The translations under genes were made by a program, and so were the position numbers. From contig UQLD01000007.1 in NCBI GenBank assembly GCA_900541855.1, positions 43,166 to 107,165 of the forward strand: a DNA stretch of 64,000 nucleotides, given 5' to 3'. Origin of the DNA: an uncultured Collinsella sp. Lineage in GTDB: Bacteria; Actinomycetota; Coriobacteriia; Coriobacteriales; Coriobacteriaceae. Below the pieces are notes generated by a model that worked only from the letters and a program-made list of their open reading frames with translations, had not been told where the DNA came from and searched no databases. This document shows, one piece after another, positions 24,354 through 33,275 of this stretch (positions are counted from its first letter, which is position 1; each line of letters opens with the position of its first letter).

Positions 24354-25094
24354 CTATTGCGTAGCGGCAATGCGGCGGACGATATCGAGCGTAATGTCAC
24401 TTGCGACACGCGCGTACTCGAACAGATCGAACTCTCGCTCGCAAATTGCATCGTACGCCTCGTCACAATTATCGCTGATAGCGCGCAACACCAGGCAATC
24501 GACACCATTTTTGGTTGCGACATGGGCAATTGCCGCGCCCTCCATGCCGACACAATCGGCATGCGTCGCCTCGATAGCGTCGTTGCGCATGGTGGCGCCC
24601 GTCACAAAGCGGTTACCCGTGGCAATCGTGCCGACCAGGAACTGCTTGGTGCCCTCGTTCGAAGCGACTGCATTTTTCGAAGCATCAACAAACCCACGCT
24701 CAGCAAGCACGTCGGCGGCAATATCGACCAGCGCGGGCGTCGAGCCAAACTCCTCGAGCCCCGGTGCGGACTCGGCGATAAGCGCGGTATCGGTATCCAG
24801 ATAGCGTAGGCGTTTGCCAATGACCACGTCGTCGATATGGAGCTTGGGGTTCAAACCGCCCGCAATGCCCGAAAACACAACAGCCTGCGGAGCATACTTG
24901 CTAATGAGGTGCTGTGTTGCAGCAGCGGCGTTCACCGTGCCCATGCCCGCCGTTGTGGCGACAACCGTCAGGCCGTCGAGCTCACCGCTCACAACGGTCA
25001 AGCCTGCCTCCCGTGCCTCGCAAACGTCGCTCAGCTCTTCCTTAATCTGCATGATCTCTTTTTCGAGCGCACCGATAATCGCGATGGTAGCCAT
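24354..25094 (-). CDS. mtnN: 5'-methylthioadenosine/S-adenosylhomocysteine nucleosidase
   Basis: A 246-residue hydrolase that removes adenine from methylthioadenosine and S-adenosylhomocysteine, recycling products of SAM-dependent reactions. Family landmarks: IAIIGALEKEI (catalytic Glu), TTAGMGTVNAAAATQHLI, VVFSGIAGGLNPKL, the VGMEGAAIAHVA block binding the ribose, and the catalytic Asp in LRAISDNCDEA. The ATG at 25094 is preferred; an upstream TTG at 25106 would add four residues. Confidence 0.93.
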   Translation of the reverse strand: MATIAIIGALEKEIMQIKEELSDVCEAREAGLTVVSGELDGLTVVATTAGMGTVNAAAATQHLISKYAPQAVVFSGIAGGLNPKLHIDDVVIGKRLRYLDTDTALIAESAPGLEEFGSTPALVDIAADVLAERGFVDASKNAVASNEGTKQFLVGTIATGNRFVTGATMRNDAIEATHADCVGMEGAAIAHVATKNGVDCLVLRAISDNCDEAYDAICEREFDLFEYARVASDITLDIVRRIAATQ

Positions 25095-25218
25095 ACCATT
25101 CCCCAAACTTATACGAAATTCTCAACCAAGGTATGGTACCAGCATTTTGTTTGACCTCTCCAAACGAACACGCTAAGCCAGTGCAGCTCGGATATCATAA
25201 AGGGGCAAAAATGGCACG

Positions 25219-26037
25219 CTAGCCGATGACGTTTTTGAGTTCGGCGCGGCGCTTTTTCATGCCCGTCATGACGGCATTGCGCAACTCGGGCATGCGCGCG
25301 GTATCCATCTGGGGCACGCCCTCGAGCTTATAGGGAATGCCCAGTTGCTCGTACTTGACGACACCCATCGTGTGATACGGCAGCATTTCCAGGCCCACCA
25401 CGTTGTGCCATGGAGCGATGAGGCGACCGAGCTTCTCGCACTCCTCCGCCGTGTCGGTAATGCCCGGCACAACCACGTGGCGGATAACGACCTTGATATT
25501 GCGACGTGCAAGCTCATCGCCAAACGCCAGGATGCGTGCGGGATCACAACCGGTCAGCTTTTTATGCTCGACCGGGTCGGCATGCTTAATATCGAGCAGT
25601 ACCATGTCGGTCTCGTTGAGCACGGCATCGAACTTCTCGGGATGCTGAGGGTCGAAGGCGTAGCCACAGCTATCCAGGCAGGTATGCACACGACCATCGG
25701 GGTTGTTGTGCATTGCACGGAACAGGTCGGCCAAAAACTCGGGCTGCAGAAGCGGCTCGCCGCCCGAAACGGTAATGCCACCGCTGCGGTAAAACTCATG
25801 GTTGCTCTGGAACTCGTCCATCAGATGCTCGACGGTCACCATGGTGCCGCCGTTAACCGACCAGGTATCGGGATTGTGGCAATACGCGCAGCGCATGGGA
25901 CAGCCTTGGACAAACACTACGAAGCGGATGCCGGGACCGTCAACCGTACCCATCGTCTCGATCGAATGTACGCGGCCCAGGGCAAACGCGGAGTCCTCGG
26001 GACGAGCGTCCACACCCTCGAGCGTCATCTCAGCCAT
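25219..26037 (-). CDS. pflA: Pyruvate formate-lyase-activating enzyme (radical SAM)
   Basis: About 272 residues. The radical-SAM cluster motif CPMRCAYC (Cys46, 50, 53) is followed by HNPDTW, the GGEPLLQPEF SAM-binding block, DIKHADPVEHKKLTG and LEMLPYHTMGVVKYEQLG, all typical of PflA. It makes the glycyl radical on pyruvate formate-lyase under anoxia; its substrate here should be Gly58 of the separate small protein encoded at 33274-33525, eight kilobases away. ATG at 26037 has AGGCAAGG ahead; ATG at 26058 is an alternative. Confidence 0.93.
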   Translation of the reverse strand: MAEMTLEGVDARPEDSAFALGRVHSIETMGTVDGPGIRFVVFVQGCPMRCAYCHNPDTWSVNGGTMVTVEHLMDEFQSNHEFYRSGGITVSGGEPLLQPEFLADLFRAMHNNPDGRVHTCLDSCGYAFDPQHPEKFDAVLNETDMVLLDIKHADPVEHKKLTGCDPARILAFGDELARRNIKVVIRHVVVPGITDTAEECEKLGRLIAPWHNVVGLEMLPYHTMGVVKYEQLGIPYKLEGVPQMDTARMPELRNAVMTGMKKRRAELKNVIG

Positions 26038-26159
26038 TCCCGCTACCTTGCCTCTCATTGGTTTTAGTTACATAAATGCCAGAGCCATTCTAGCCCATAC
26101 ATATGATGGCGAAACGGTTTAGAGGTCAATTAGGTCGTCCTATTTGACTCCACGCAAAA

Positions 26160-26193
26160 GCGGCGGGAGGGTTATCGCAACCCGCCCACCGCC
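26160..26193 (-). terminator. Hairpin between degV and pflA
   Basis: GCGGCGGGAGGGTT and AACCCGCCCACCGC form a long stem around ATCGC, 30 bases after the degV stop on the minus strand. It probably ends the degV transcript. Confidence 0.65.
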
Positions 26194-26223
26194 GAGGCAA
26201 TAGAAATCGATAGACTCCAGGCC

Positions 26224-27078
26224 TTACGCCTTAAGCGTGAGCACCGCGCCGAAGGCGGTCGGGCCGCAATGGCTCGAGATGACGCCGCCGACCTGAGTCC
26301 AGGTAATGTCCTTAAAGCCAAGATCGTGTGCATAGACTTCCATGTCGCCGCGCAGCTCCTCGGAAAGACCTACCGAATACGCCAGGCCAATGTGCGAGTA
26401 GTCAATCTCGCCCTTGGCAACCATGTGATCAATAAAGGCGCGGGCGCACTTGAGCATAGAGCCGCGGAACTTCTTGGTTGCCACGAACTTGCCGCCCGTT
26501 ACCTCAATGCAGGGCTTAATCTTGAGCAGATGGGCGCCCAGGAACGCGACGTTGGACAAGCGACCGCCCGCCTTAAGGAAGGCAAGGTCCGTAGGAACAA
26601 AGCCCAACAGCACGCGGTCCATGACGGAGTTCGCGAAGGCGAAGATCTCGTCGACGGTGGCATCGGGGTGAGCCTCGATGTATTTGGCGGTCTCGACGAC
26701 AACAAGCGACTGGCCTACCGAGACAAAGCGCGTGTCCATGGAGAACACGTAGTCGCGCCCCTGGGCCGCAATCTTTGAGGACTGATGCGAACAGGTCGTG
26801 GCCTCGGAATATGCAAGATGCAAAATAGTCGCGTCGGGCTGCTCAGCGTGAATGCGGTCGTACACGTGAGCAAAATCCGCAGGCGCGCAGCCACTGGTCT
26901 TGGGCATCACGCCAAACTCATTGCAGCGCGAATAAATCTCGAGCGGATCGATCGAGCCGTCCTCGACGGTCTCGTCACCAATCGTGACATGCATGGGCAC
27001 GCGCACGATGCCGTAGCGCTCGCAGAGCTCCGGCGTCACATCCGACCCAGACTCGACCACGATTACGTACTTGCCCAT
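26224..27078 (-). CDS. DegV family fatty-acid-binding protein
   Basis: 284 residues with the two-domain DegV layout: MGKYVIVVESGSDVTPELCE at the start, VPMHVTIGDETVEDG, PKTSGCAPADFAHVYDRI (the TSxP-like lipid carboxylate site), LHLAYSEATTCSHQSSKIAA and DTRFVSVGQSLVVVETAKYI. Members (FakB-like) hold fatty acids for phosphorylation by FakA; no fakA is nearby, so the partner is elsewhere. The ATG at 27078 matches family N-termini; longer upstream frames look spurious. No strong SD is visible. Confidence 0.85.
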   Translation of the reverse strand: MGKYVIVVESGSDVTPELCERYGIVRVPMHVTIGDETVEDGSIDPLEIYSRCNEFGVMPKTSGCAPADFAHVYDRIHAEQPDATILHLAYSEATTCSHQSSKIAAQGRDYVFSMDTRFVSVGQSLVVVETAKYIEAHPDATVDEIFAFANSVMDRVLLGFVPTDLAFLKAGGRLSNVAFLGAHLLKIKPCIEVTGGKFVATKKFRGSMLKCARAFIDHMVAKGEIDYSHIGLAYSVGLSEELRGDMEVYAHDLGFKDITWTQVGGVISSHCGPTAFGAVLTLKA

Positions 27079-27262
27079 TAATATCACGACCCATCTCGAC
27101 ATTGGCTTTTCAATACATGGCACGCACCGCCGCACTGTTGCACAACGGCGTCCAAGCGCCAAAGAGACGCCGCCCCTTGCACACAACAAAGGACAGCGTC
27201 TCCCTGGAAAACTCCGTGCTTATCTGAGATTCTACACGGTTTATTAAGGAGTGTTACTTATT

Positions 27263-27298
27263 CCGCAAACGGTAGCTATACGCGATGAACGGTAGTTC
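27263..27298. promoter_or_regulatory. Two AACGGTAG motifs between scrB and degV
   Basis: CCGCAAACGGTAG at 27263-27275 and GATGAACGGTAGTTC at 27285-27298. Related motifs (consensus CCGTGAACGGTAG or complement) occur at 12891, 35947, 57158 and 63711, mostly in promoter regions. The second also contains GAAC-N4-GTTC, a weak LexA-like match. The rest of this 276-base gap shows no gene. Confidence 0.35.
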
Positions 27299-27354
27299 GC
27301 TGCAGCAACTGCGACACATTCCGCCCAGCAAGTCCAATCGCGCTCCACACACGG

Positions 27355-28797
27355 TTAATGCGCGAGGCGGTAGAAATCCATCGACGCCGCACCCTCGGCA
27401 TGCAACCCCATCGCCGGAACCGCCGGCGAATAGGTACGGCTCGTAAGTGCCGCCTCGCCGCCATTTGCAAAAATCTCGACCATCGTAGTGTCCGAAAGCA
27501 CGCGCAGGTCGCGAAGCTCGCTGAGCTCGATCGACCTCTGGTCGCGCCCATAGCCTTCGTCACCCATGTCGAGGGTAAGCATCCCGTCTGCATAGCGCAC
27601 AAAGACACCCTTGCGGATTTCGAGCTCGATCACCTGGGCGCCCTCACAGGAAACCACAAGATCAAACAGGCGGCCCGGCTCCTCAACGGTTTCACCGCCT
27701 GTCGCGCAAACGCAGTCGCCGCGCATCCTCTCAATCTCGTGCACCGGCTGCTGACAGAGCTTACCATCGCGCATGCTCAGTTCTCTCGGCACCGTCAACG
27801 CGCACTGCCACCCGCGTGCCACCGTCGGGCTTTTTGCCGTCGCATCGGGGCAACCCGACCACCCGATCATCAAACGCCGACCCGCAGCATCCTCAAAAGA
27901 CTGCGGTGCGTAGAAATCAAAGCCGGCATCGACCATCGGGGGCATGCCCTGCCCGGCGATCTTAAAACTCGGCGCCTCCCAATCGGCCTCGATGGGAAAC
28001 CACACGCACTGGTGCGGATTGCGGTAACGCCATCCATCGGCGGACACACCCTGCGGACAGCAAACGAGAATAAGCTCACCATCGAGCTCAAACAGATCGG
28101 GGCACTCCCACATAAAGCCAAACTTCTCGCCCAACTCAATGCGCGTCGCATAGCTCCAGTCCTCTAGATCGCTCGAGGTATAGACAAGCACGCAGCCGCG
28201 GTCGTCTTTCGTACGAGCGCCCAGAACCATGTAGTAGATACCATCGTGTTCAAGGATTTTGGGATCACGCACGTGCGTACCGATATCGTCGGGGTAATCG
28301 ACCGGCCCAACAGCTATGCGCTTCTCGCCCAATTCGTCGGGGTTCTCGGCAACCACATGAATCTGGTTTTGCTCACGGCCCGTCAACACGTAGTCGTAAT
28401 CATCGCGGTCAAAATGCTTGACGTTGCCGGTATAGAAGTAGTGAATCTTGCCGTCGTGTACAAAGGCAGAACCAGAATACGCTCCGCTCGAATCCAAATC
28501 GGAATCGGGGAACAGCACAGGGCCGCGATTCTCGTACGTCACAAAATCCTTTGTTGTCAGATGATTCCAAATCACTGGACCGCCATGCGCAGCATCGAAT
28601 GGATCGTATTGGTGATAGATGTGATACGTATCACCGATCTGCACCAAACCGTTGGGGTCGTTGAGCCAGCCAAGCTCAGGCTCCACATGGAACAGGAGCC
28701 TATCGGGGTCAGACGCGATGCGACCCGCCGTCTCATCCTGTCCGGCACGCCACTGCTCATAGTCCGCGCGTGTCACCTTTTTTTTTTGATTAAACAT
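27355..28797 (-). CDS. scrB: Sucrose-6-phosphate hydrolase (GH32)
   Basis: A 480-residue GH32 beta-fructosidase. The three catalytic motifs are intact: GWLNDPNG with nucleophile Asp47, HVRDPK with the transition-state Asp178, and ECPD with acid/base Glu231; the C-terminal beta-sandwich occupies about the last 150 residues. With the PTS EIIBC gene 100 bases upstream it should split phosphorylated sucrose (or another fructoside) to glucose-6-phosphate and fructose in the cytosol. No signal peptide. The SD is weak (GAGAAAG). It is the last gene of the LacI-regulated unit. Confidence 0.92.
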   Translation of the reverse strand: MFNQKKKVTRADYEQWRAGQDETAGRIASDPDRLLFHVEPELGWLNDPNGLVQIGDTYHIYHQYDPFDAAHGGPVIWNHLTTKDFVTYENRGPVLFPDSDLDSSGAYSGSAFVHDGKIHYFYTGNVKHFDRDDYDYVLTGREQNQIHVVAENPDELGEKRIAVGPVDYPDDIGTHVRDPKILEHDGIYYMVLGARTKDDRGCVLVYTSSDLEDWSYATRIELGEKFGFMWECPDLFELDGELILVCCPQGVSADGWRYRNPHQCVWFPIEADWEAPSFKIAGQGMPPMVDAGFDFYAPQSFEDAAGRRLMIGWSGCPDATAKSPTVARGWQCALTVPRELSMRDGKLCQQPVHEIERMRGDCVCATGGETVEEPGRLFDLVVSCEGAQVIELEIRKGVFVRYADGMLTLDMGDEGYGRDQRSIELSELRDLRVLSDTTMVEIFANGGEAALTSRTYSPAVPAMGLHAEGAASMDFYRLAH

Positions 28798-28819
28798 CGC
28801 CGTTGACTTTCTCGTCTAT

Positions 28820-28861
28820 GGGGAAGGACGCTCGACTCACACGAGTCGAACGCCCTTCCCC
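28820..28861 (-). terminator. Hairpin between EIIBC gene and scrB
   Basis: GGGGAAGG and CCTTCCCC flank an inner TCGACTC/GAGTCGA stem. On the minus strand there is no T-run after it, so it looks more like a processing or attenuation point that sets the ratio of transporter to hydrolase than a full stop. Confidence 0.5.
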
Positions 28862-28898
28862 AAATGGACTTATCCTCAGATTACGCTGAACGGCTCAA

Positions 28899-30350
28899 CT
28901 AGAAGCTGACATCGAAGCCAGCACCAGCGCCCTCTTCATCAGTGGTCGGCACGCCCTTTGCCTTGTTGTAGGCAAAGATCAAGACGATCGGCACGATAAA
29001 GGCGATGAGATTGCCAGCCACATACCACACGAGCGTCTCGGGCGTGACGATGAGCAGGCCAAGCACGCCGGTCAGACCCTGACCGATGGCGCGCACCTCA
29101 AAGAGCTTCACGAAGGCACCGCCGCAGCCTGCACCGATGCAAGCGCAGATGAACGGGATGATCGAGTAGCGCATGTTTGCAGCAAAGATTGCGGGCTCGG
29201 AGATACCGACCAGCGTCGGGATAAAGGACGACATGCAGATGTTGCGCTCTTTGGAATGCTTCTTGTGAATGAGGTACATGCCGATGGCGCCACCGCCCTG
29301 GGCGATGATGGAAACCGACCAGATTGCCTGGATGTAGTTGAAGCCAGTCGTGGCAACGAGGTTGGCCTCAATACCCTGGATGAACTGATGCGTACCGGTA
29401 ACGACGAGCGGCTGCAGGAACGCGGCAAAGACAAAGGCGCCAAAGACGCCCATCCTGTTGTACAGGACATCGATTACGCCAGCGAGGACGTCGCCGATCA
29501 GGTTGCCGAGCGGGCCGAACACGGTGAACAGGGCAACGTTAGCAAGAATCAGGGTAACGGTCGGGACAAAGACAAACGAGACGACCTCGGGGATGTACTT
29601 CTGGGCAATCTTTTCGACCTTGGCCATAAACCAGGCAGTCAGGATTGCAGGGAACACGCCGCCCTGGAAAGCAACCATGGGGATGGAGAGCGGACCAAAG
29701 TTCCAGTACTCAGCACCCGACGGATCCATAACGAACGCGTTACGGTTCATAAGGCTCGGGTGAACCATGACGATACCGACGAGGATGCCCAGAATCGGGT
29801 TACCGCCAAAACGCTTCACCGCGCTGTACATAACCAGGACAGGCAGGTAGTCAAACGTGGTGGCGATAATGGCAAAGAAGCTTGCGAGGTTCTTGAGGAA
29901 CTCGCTGTGGTCGGCAAGGCTGCCCTCCATGCCAAAGAGGCCGTTGGCAACGATCAGCGACTTAAGGCCGATGATGATAGCAGCGCCGACGAAAGCGGGA
30001 ATGATGGGGATAAAGATATCCGAGAATACCTTGAGGACCGAGAAGAACTTGCCCTTCTTGTCCGCCTCGGCGCCCTTGACCTCGGAAGCGCTGATCTCCT
30101 TAACGCCCGTCAGAGCCATAAACTCATCGTAGACCTTGTTGACGGTACCGGTACCGAAGATGATCATGAGCTGGCCGCTGTTGTACAGCACGCCCTTGAC
30201 GCCATCGATGTTCTCGAGCTCGGCCTTGTTGTACTTGCTCGTATCCTTGAGCACCAGACGCAGACGCGTAACGCAATGCGTGGCGCCCTCGATGTTCTCC
30301 AGACCGCCGACGTTATCGACGACTTGCTGAGACACTACTTTGTAGTCCAT
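28899..30350 (-). CDS. PTS sucrose/beta-glucoside-type EIIBC component
   Basis: 483 residues. The N-terminal EIIB domain has its phosphorylation Cys26 in GATHCVTRLRLVLKD and the LMIIFGTGTVNKVYDEF strand. From about residue 105 an EIIC domain with some ten membrane helices follows (IFIPIIPAFVGAAIIIGLKS, FGGNPILGILVGIVMVHPSL, GTHQFIQGIEANLVATTGF). No EIIA domain is fused, so phosphate must come from an EIIA encoded elsewhere. Neighbours (two GH32-type proteins and a LacI regulator) indicate sucrose or a related fructoside. The ATG at 30350 follows GGAGAGG; ATG at 30362 is an alternative. Confidence 0.9.
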   Translation of the reverse strand: MDYKVVSQQVVDNVGGLENIEGATHCVTRLRLVLKDTSKYNKAELENIDGVKGVLYNSGQLMIIFGTGTVNKVYDEFMALTGVKEISASEVKGAEADKKGKFFSVLKVFSDIFIPIIPAFVGAAIIIGLKSLIVANGLFGMEGSLADHSEFLKNLASFFAIIATTFDYLPVLVMYSAVKRFGGNPILGILVGIVMVHPSLMNRNAFVMDPSGAEYWNFGPLSIPMVAFQGGVFPAILTAWFMAKVEKIAQKYIPEVVSFVFVPTVTLILANVALFTVFGPLGNLIGDVLAGVIDVLYNRMGVFGAFVFAAFLQPLVVTGTHQFIQGIEANLVATTGFNYIQAIWSVSIIAQGGGAIGMYLIHKKHSKERNICMSSFIPTLVGISEPAIFAANMRYSIIPFICACIGAGCGGAFVKLFEVRAIGQGLTGVLGLLIVTPETLVWYVAGNLIAFIVPIVLIFAYNKAKGVPTTDEEGAGAGFDVSF

Positions 30351-30374
30351 GTTCCTCTCCATTCCCTTACGAAA

Positions 30375-30392
30375 TCATAAAACGTTTTGATG
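30375..30392. promoter_or_regulatory. LacI-type operator before the EIIBC gene
   Basis: TCATAAAACGTTTTGATG is an almost perfect dyad centred on AACGTT, the core of LacI/GalR operators. It lies in the 45-base gap between the GH32-like gene and the EIIBC gene, suggesting a second regulated promoter inside the cluster. Confidence 0.6.
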
Positions 30393-30395
30393 CCA

Positions 30396-31778
30396 TTACA
30401 GAGACGCGATCGTTGCATTTGCGCACTTGAGCGTACCGTCGGTGACCGTCAGTGCCACACCCTGGCCCTGCTTATTGCAGAAGCGCGCGTTAAGCGCAAC
30501 ATCATCGACAAAGATGGTCGCGATATCGTCGTCAACGACCAGGCGCACATGATGAGTGCCCTCGCCCTTAAAGAACAACGGACGCTCGAGGCCCATGTTG
30601 TTGACCTGGAACCACGGATACTGGGGGGCCGCCGTAAACTCGAGCTTGCCCTCACGCAGGTTGGCGCGGAACTCATAGGCAAGACCGGTCTCGGCGTCCT
30701 CGGCGAACTTGACCGAGAAGCCGGCAGCGTTACCGCCGAGCTCAATGTCGGCATCGAGCAAGTAGGTGGAGCCGGCATCTGCGGCGAGCACCTGCTCGAC
30801 CTTGCCCGACTCGCAGGAAAGCTCAAAGGTCTCGACTGCCTTAGCCTCGCCAAAGGCGCCAAGCATGCTGTCGGGGAGCTTGGTGCCGAGCGTTCCGTCG
30901 GCACGCTGAACGATCTCGAGGGGCATAAAGGTGCCACCCCATAGGTAAGAGCTGGGGTCGCCGCCCTCGTCACGCGTAGGAACCCAACCAAAGAGAACGC
31001 GACGCTCGCCATCGAATGCGGTGCGAGCGGCGTAGTACGCGCGGCCGTCGAAGGAGTCGTCAGCGGGGGTAATCCAAGGACCGTTGATGGACTTGGACAT
31101 GCGGTAACGGGTCTTGTTGCCGTCGCTGTACTCGGAAAAGACGAGGTACCACCAGTCGCCCATCTTAAAGAGATCAGGCATCTCAAACATGGTGTACAGG
31201 CCCGGATTCCACCAGTCGCCCTGGAACTCCCAGGTATCCAGGTCCTTGGAGGTGAACTTGACCAGACGACCGGTCATCAGACGCTTGTCCTCGCCCACAC
31301 GCGTGCCGAGGATGAGCATGTACTCTTCGTTCTCCTCATCCCAAAGCACAAAGGGATCGCGCCAGTTGCGGTCATCGTAACCCTCCTGGGGCGGAAGCAG
31401 CGTCTCGGCGATGTTCTTCTCCCACTTGACGGCGTCGTCACTCGTTGCGTGAAGAAGAACCTGCTTCATCAAGCGTGCCTTGACCTTATCGCGATTGCAA
31501 CCAGTGTAGAGCGCATGGTACTTGTCGCCCACCTTAAACACCGTGCCGGCATAAACATACTGGTCGACTTCCTCGTCGCCGCCACGCTCAAGGCTCTCGC
31601 CAAAGTCTTTGTAATTGACGAAGTCCTTGGTTGTCGCGAGTGCCCAGCCGAACGGCTCTCCGAAAGGTCCGGGGTTTCGCGTGTCACGCTGATGATAGAG
31701 ATAGAACGTGCCGTCCTCGCCGTACGGCATGATGTCGCCTACCCAAATTCCCTCAGGCTGGTAATACACCTTGTGCAT
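30396..31778 (-). CDS. GH32-like (clan J) glycoside hydrolase, atypical N-terminus
   Basis: 460 residues with a five-bladed propeller and a C-terminal sandwich. Instead of the usual WxNDPNG, the first motif reads YYQPEGIWVGDIMPY, so Asp15 is the likely nucleophile; NWRDPF (Asp141) and FEMPDLF (Glu199) supply the other two acidic residues. This variant occurs in cytosolic GH32-like proteins whose substrate is not settled. It is the first gene after the operators, upstream of EIIBC and scrB, so it should act on an imported fructoside or related sugar. The start follows AGAAAGGAAGTC. The call of family is fair, that of substrate is inference. Confidence 0.75.
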   Translation of the reverse strand: MHKVYYQPEGIWVGDIMPYGEDGTFYLYHQRDTRNPGPFGEPFGWALATTKDFVNYKDFGESLERGGDEEVDQYVYAGTVFKVGDKYHALYTGCNRDKVKARLMKQVLLHATSDDAVKWEKNIAETLLPPQEGYDDRNWRDPFVLWDEENEEYMLILGTRVGEDKRLMTGRLVKFTSKDLDTWEFQGDWWNPGLYTMFEMPDLFKMGDWWYLVFSEYSDGNKTRYRMSKSINGPWITPADDSFDGRAYYAARTAFDGERRVLFGWVPTRDEGGDPSSYLWGGTFMPLEIVQRADGTLGTKLPDSMLGAFGEAKAVETFELSCESGKVEQVLAADAGSTYLLDADIELGGNAAGFSVKFAEDAETGLAYEFRANLREGKLEFTAAPQYPWFQVNNMGLERPLFFKGEGTHHVRLVVDDDIATIFVDDVALNARFCNKQGQGVALTVTDGTLKCANATIASL

Positions 31779-31824
31779 CCGAGACTTCCTTTCTCACGAG
31801 ATACTAACTCGGTACAACTGCAAG

Positions 31825-31910
31825 ATATGTCAATCGTTTTCATATGTCAAACGTTTTCACACCAATACGTCTTTTCGCAGTTCCAGTCGTCGGCAAACGG
31901 TTGACATATG
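31825..31910. promoter_or_regulatory. Three LacI-type operators between the fructoside operon and its regulator
   Basis: ATATGTCAATCGTTTTCAT (about 31825), ATATGTCAAACGTTTTCAC (about 31842) and, on the minus strand, CATATGTCAACCGTTTGCC (31893-31910) share ATATGTCAANCGTTT. The first two are direct repeats 17 bases apart just upstream of the GH32-like gene, the third lies nearer the regulator's 3' end. They are the expected targets of the LacI protein encoded next door. Confidence 0.65.
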
Positions 31911-31962
31911 CCGGCGAACGGTCATCAGAGGTGTTTGAGGAATTCTTTTGGCACGGGATGAA

Positions 31963-32973
31963 CTACGCGGTTTTACCCTCAATGAGTTCAACGGGGAGCT
32001 TGATATTCGATTCGGGCTTTTCGCCGTTAATAAGAGCAATGATGGATTGCGCCGCGAGCTCTCCGATGCGATCGATATCTTGGCGTACGGTTGTTAAGTC
32101 AGGCATAAACGTCATAGTGCGGCGGGCACCATCCGCGCCCACGACCTTAATATCGCCCGGAGCGCTCAAGCCGCGCTGCTTCATCACGTTAAGACAGATA
32201 GCCGCCATCGTGTCGTCTCCCGCAAAGATGCCGTCAATATCGGGGTTCTCATCGAGGATCTTCGCAACGACCGCGCTCTTTTCGTCGTCGGGCTTAACGA
32301 ACTCAACCTCACGGACAAGCGCGGGCAAACCGGCCTGCTCAACAACATCGAGGTAGGCATCGGTACGCTTATTGGCGGGCATGCGCATGCGGCTATTGCT
32401 GCGCAGGCACAGGATGCGTGAACATCCGTCATCGAACAGGCGACGCGTGGCAAGTTCGCCGATGCTATAGCTGTCGCTCGCAATCTGAACAGAGGCTTCG
32501 CCAAGGTCGCAGTCGATACCAACCAGACTCAAGCCCATCTCGGCATACGCCTCGGCACCGATATTAAGCGAGTTGACGATGACGCCATCAACCATATTGC
32601 GCCGAAGCATATCGATATAAGAACGCTCAAGATCAGGTCGATTGGCGCTATTGCACAGCAACATCTTAAAACCGTTTTCGGCCAGGGTACGCTCAACGGC
32701 TTGGACCGCTTGGGCATGAAACGGGCTGCTGACATAGGGGACTATCATACCTATTAGATTCAGGCGACCGTTGAGCATGGCACGGGCGATATCGTTGGGC
32801 GTATAGTTGATGCGCTTCATCGCGGCATGGACCTTATCGCGGGTCTCTTGGCTAATATAGCCGCGATTATTAAGCACGCGAGATACCGTAGTAGGCGAAA
32901 CCCCCGCCACCGCTGCAACTTCCTTGATGCCAGGCTTAGCCGAATCCTTAGAACGAGCGCCCTCGCGAGCCAT
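31963..32973 (-). CDS. LacI family transcriptional regulator of the fructoside operon
   Basis: 336 residues. The HTH and hinge are clear: IKEVAAVAGVSPTTVSRVLN then NNRGYISQETRDKV and NDIARAMLNGR. The periplasmic-binding-protein-like core follows (LIGMIVPYVSSPFHAQAV, VDGVIVNSLN, DGIFAGDDTMAAI). The ATG at 32973 sits after GGGGGAGGG; upstream ATGs at 32988 and 32994 lack this spacing. It is on the same strand and upstream of the genes it should control, with three operator copies between. Confidence 0.9.
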   Translation of the reverse strand: MAREGARSKDSAKPGIKEVAAVAGVSPTTVSRVLNNRGYISQETRDKVHAAMKRINYTPNDIARAMLNGRLNLIGMIVPYVSSPFHAQAVQAVERTLAENGFKMLLCNSANRPDLERSYIDMLRRNMVDGVIVNSLNIGAEAYAEMGLSLVGIDCDLGEASVQIASDSYSIGELATRRLFDDGCSRILCLRSNSRMRMPANKRTDAYLDVVEQAGLPALVREVEFVKPDDEKSAVVAKILDENPDIDGIFAGDDTMAAICLNVMKQRGLSAPGDIKVVGADGARRTMTFMPDLTTVRQDIDRIGELAAQSIIALINGEKPESNIKLPVELIEGKTA

Positions 32974-33098
32974 AGCACCCTCCCCCATCAACATGTCATA
33001 CGTTTACATACGAACAAAGCATACCCCAATAAGAGCGGGAAGACGGTAACAGTACAAGTAAGTAAACGACTCATCCAAATAATTAGGAGAGTTCCGCC

Positions 33099-33275
33099 TA
33101 AAGGGTGACTACACAGGACCCCAGCCGGGGCTGTTTGGACTACCTCCCAAAACATTCCGCAGGACGCAAAGAGGCTCGCCGCACGAAGTGCGCAGCGAGC
33201 CTCTTTGCATGTCCGAGGACGTTTTGGGAGATAGCCCAAACAGCCCCGGCGATCCTGCGGGAGTTGAGTCCCTTT
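33099..33275. repeat. Long palindromic intergenic element, copy E (3' side of the glycyl-radical protein gene)
   Basis: Core 33124-33250: arms GCCGGGGCTGTTTGG...CTCCCAAAAC and complement, inner hairpin AAAGAGGCTCGC / GCGAGCCTCTTT, and TCC-GCA-GGAC opposite GTCC-GA-GGA. Beyond the core, CCTAAAGGGTGACT (plus strand, from about 33097) resembles TCTAAAGGGACTCA (minus strand), which contains the stop codon of the 33274 gene. It probably terminates the pfl transcript. Confidence 0.85.

Noticed and set aside
28847..28866. CGCCCTTCCCCAA in the EIIBC-scrB hairpin as a CRISPR-repeat fragment
   Set aside because: Only about 13 bases match the repeat and they are one arm of a perfect local hairpin; coincidence is the simplest reading.
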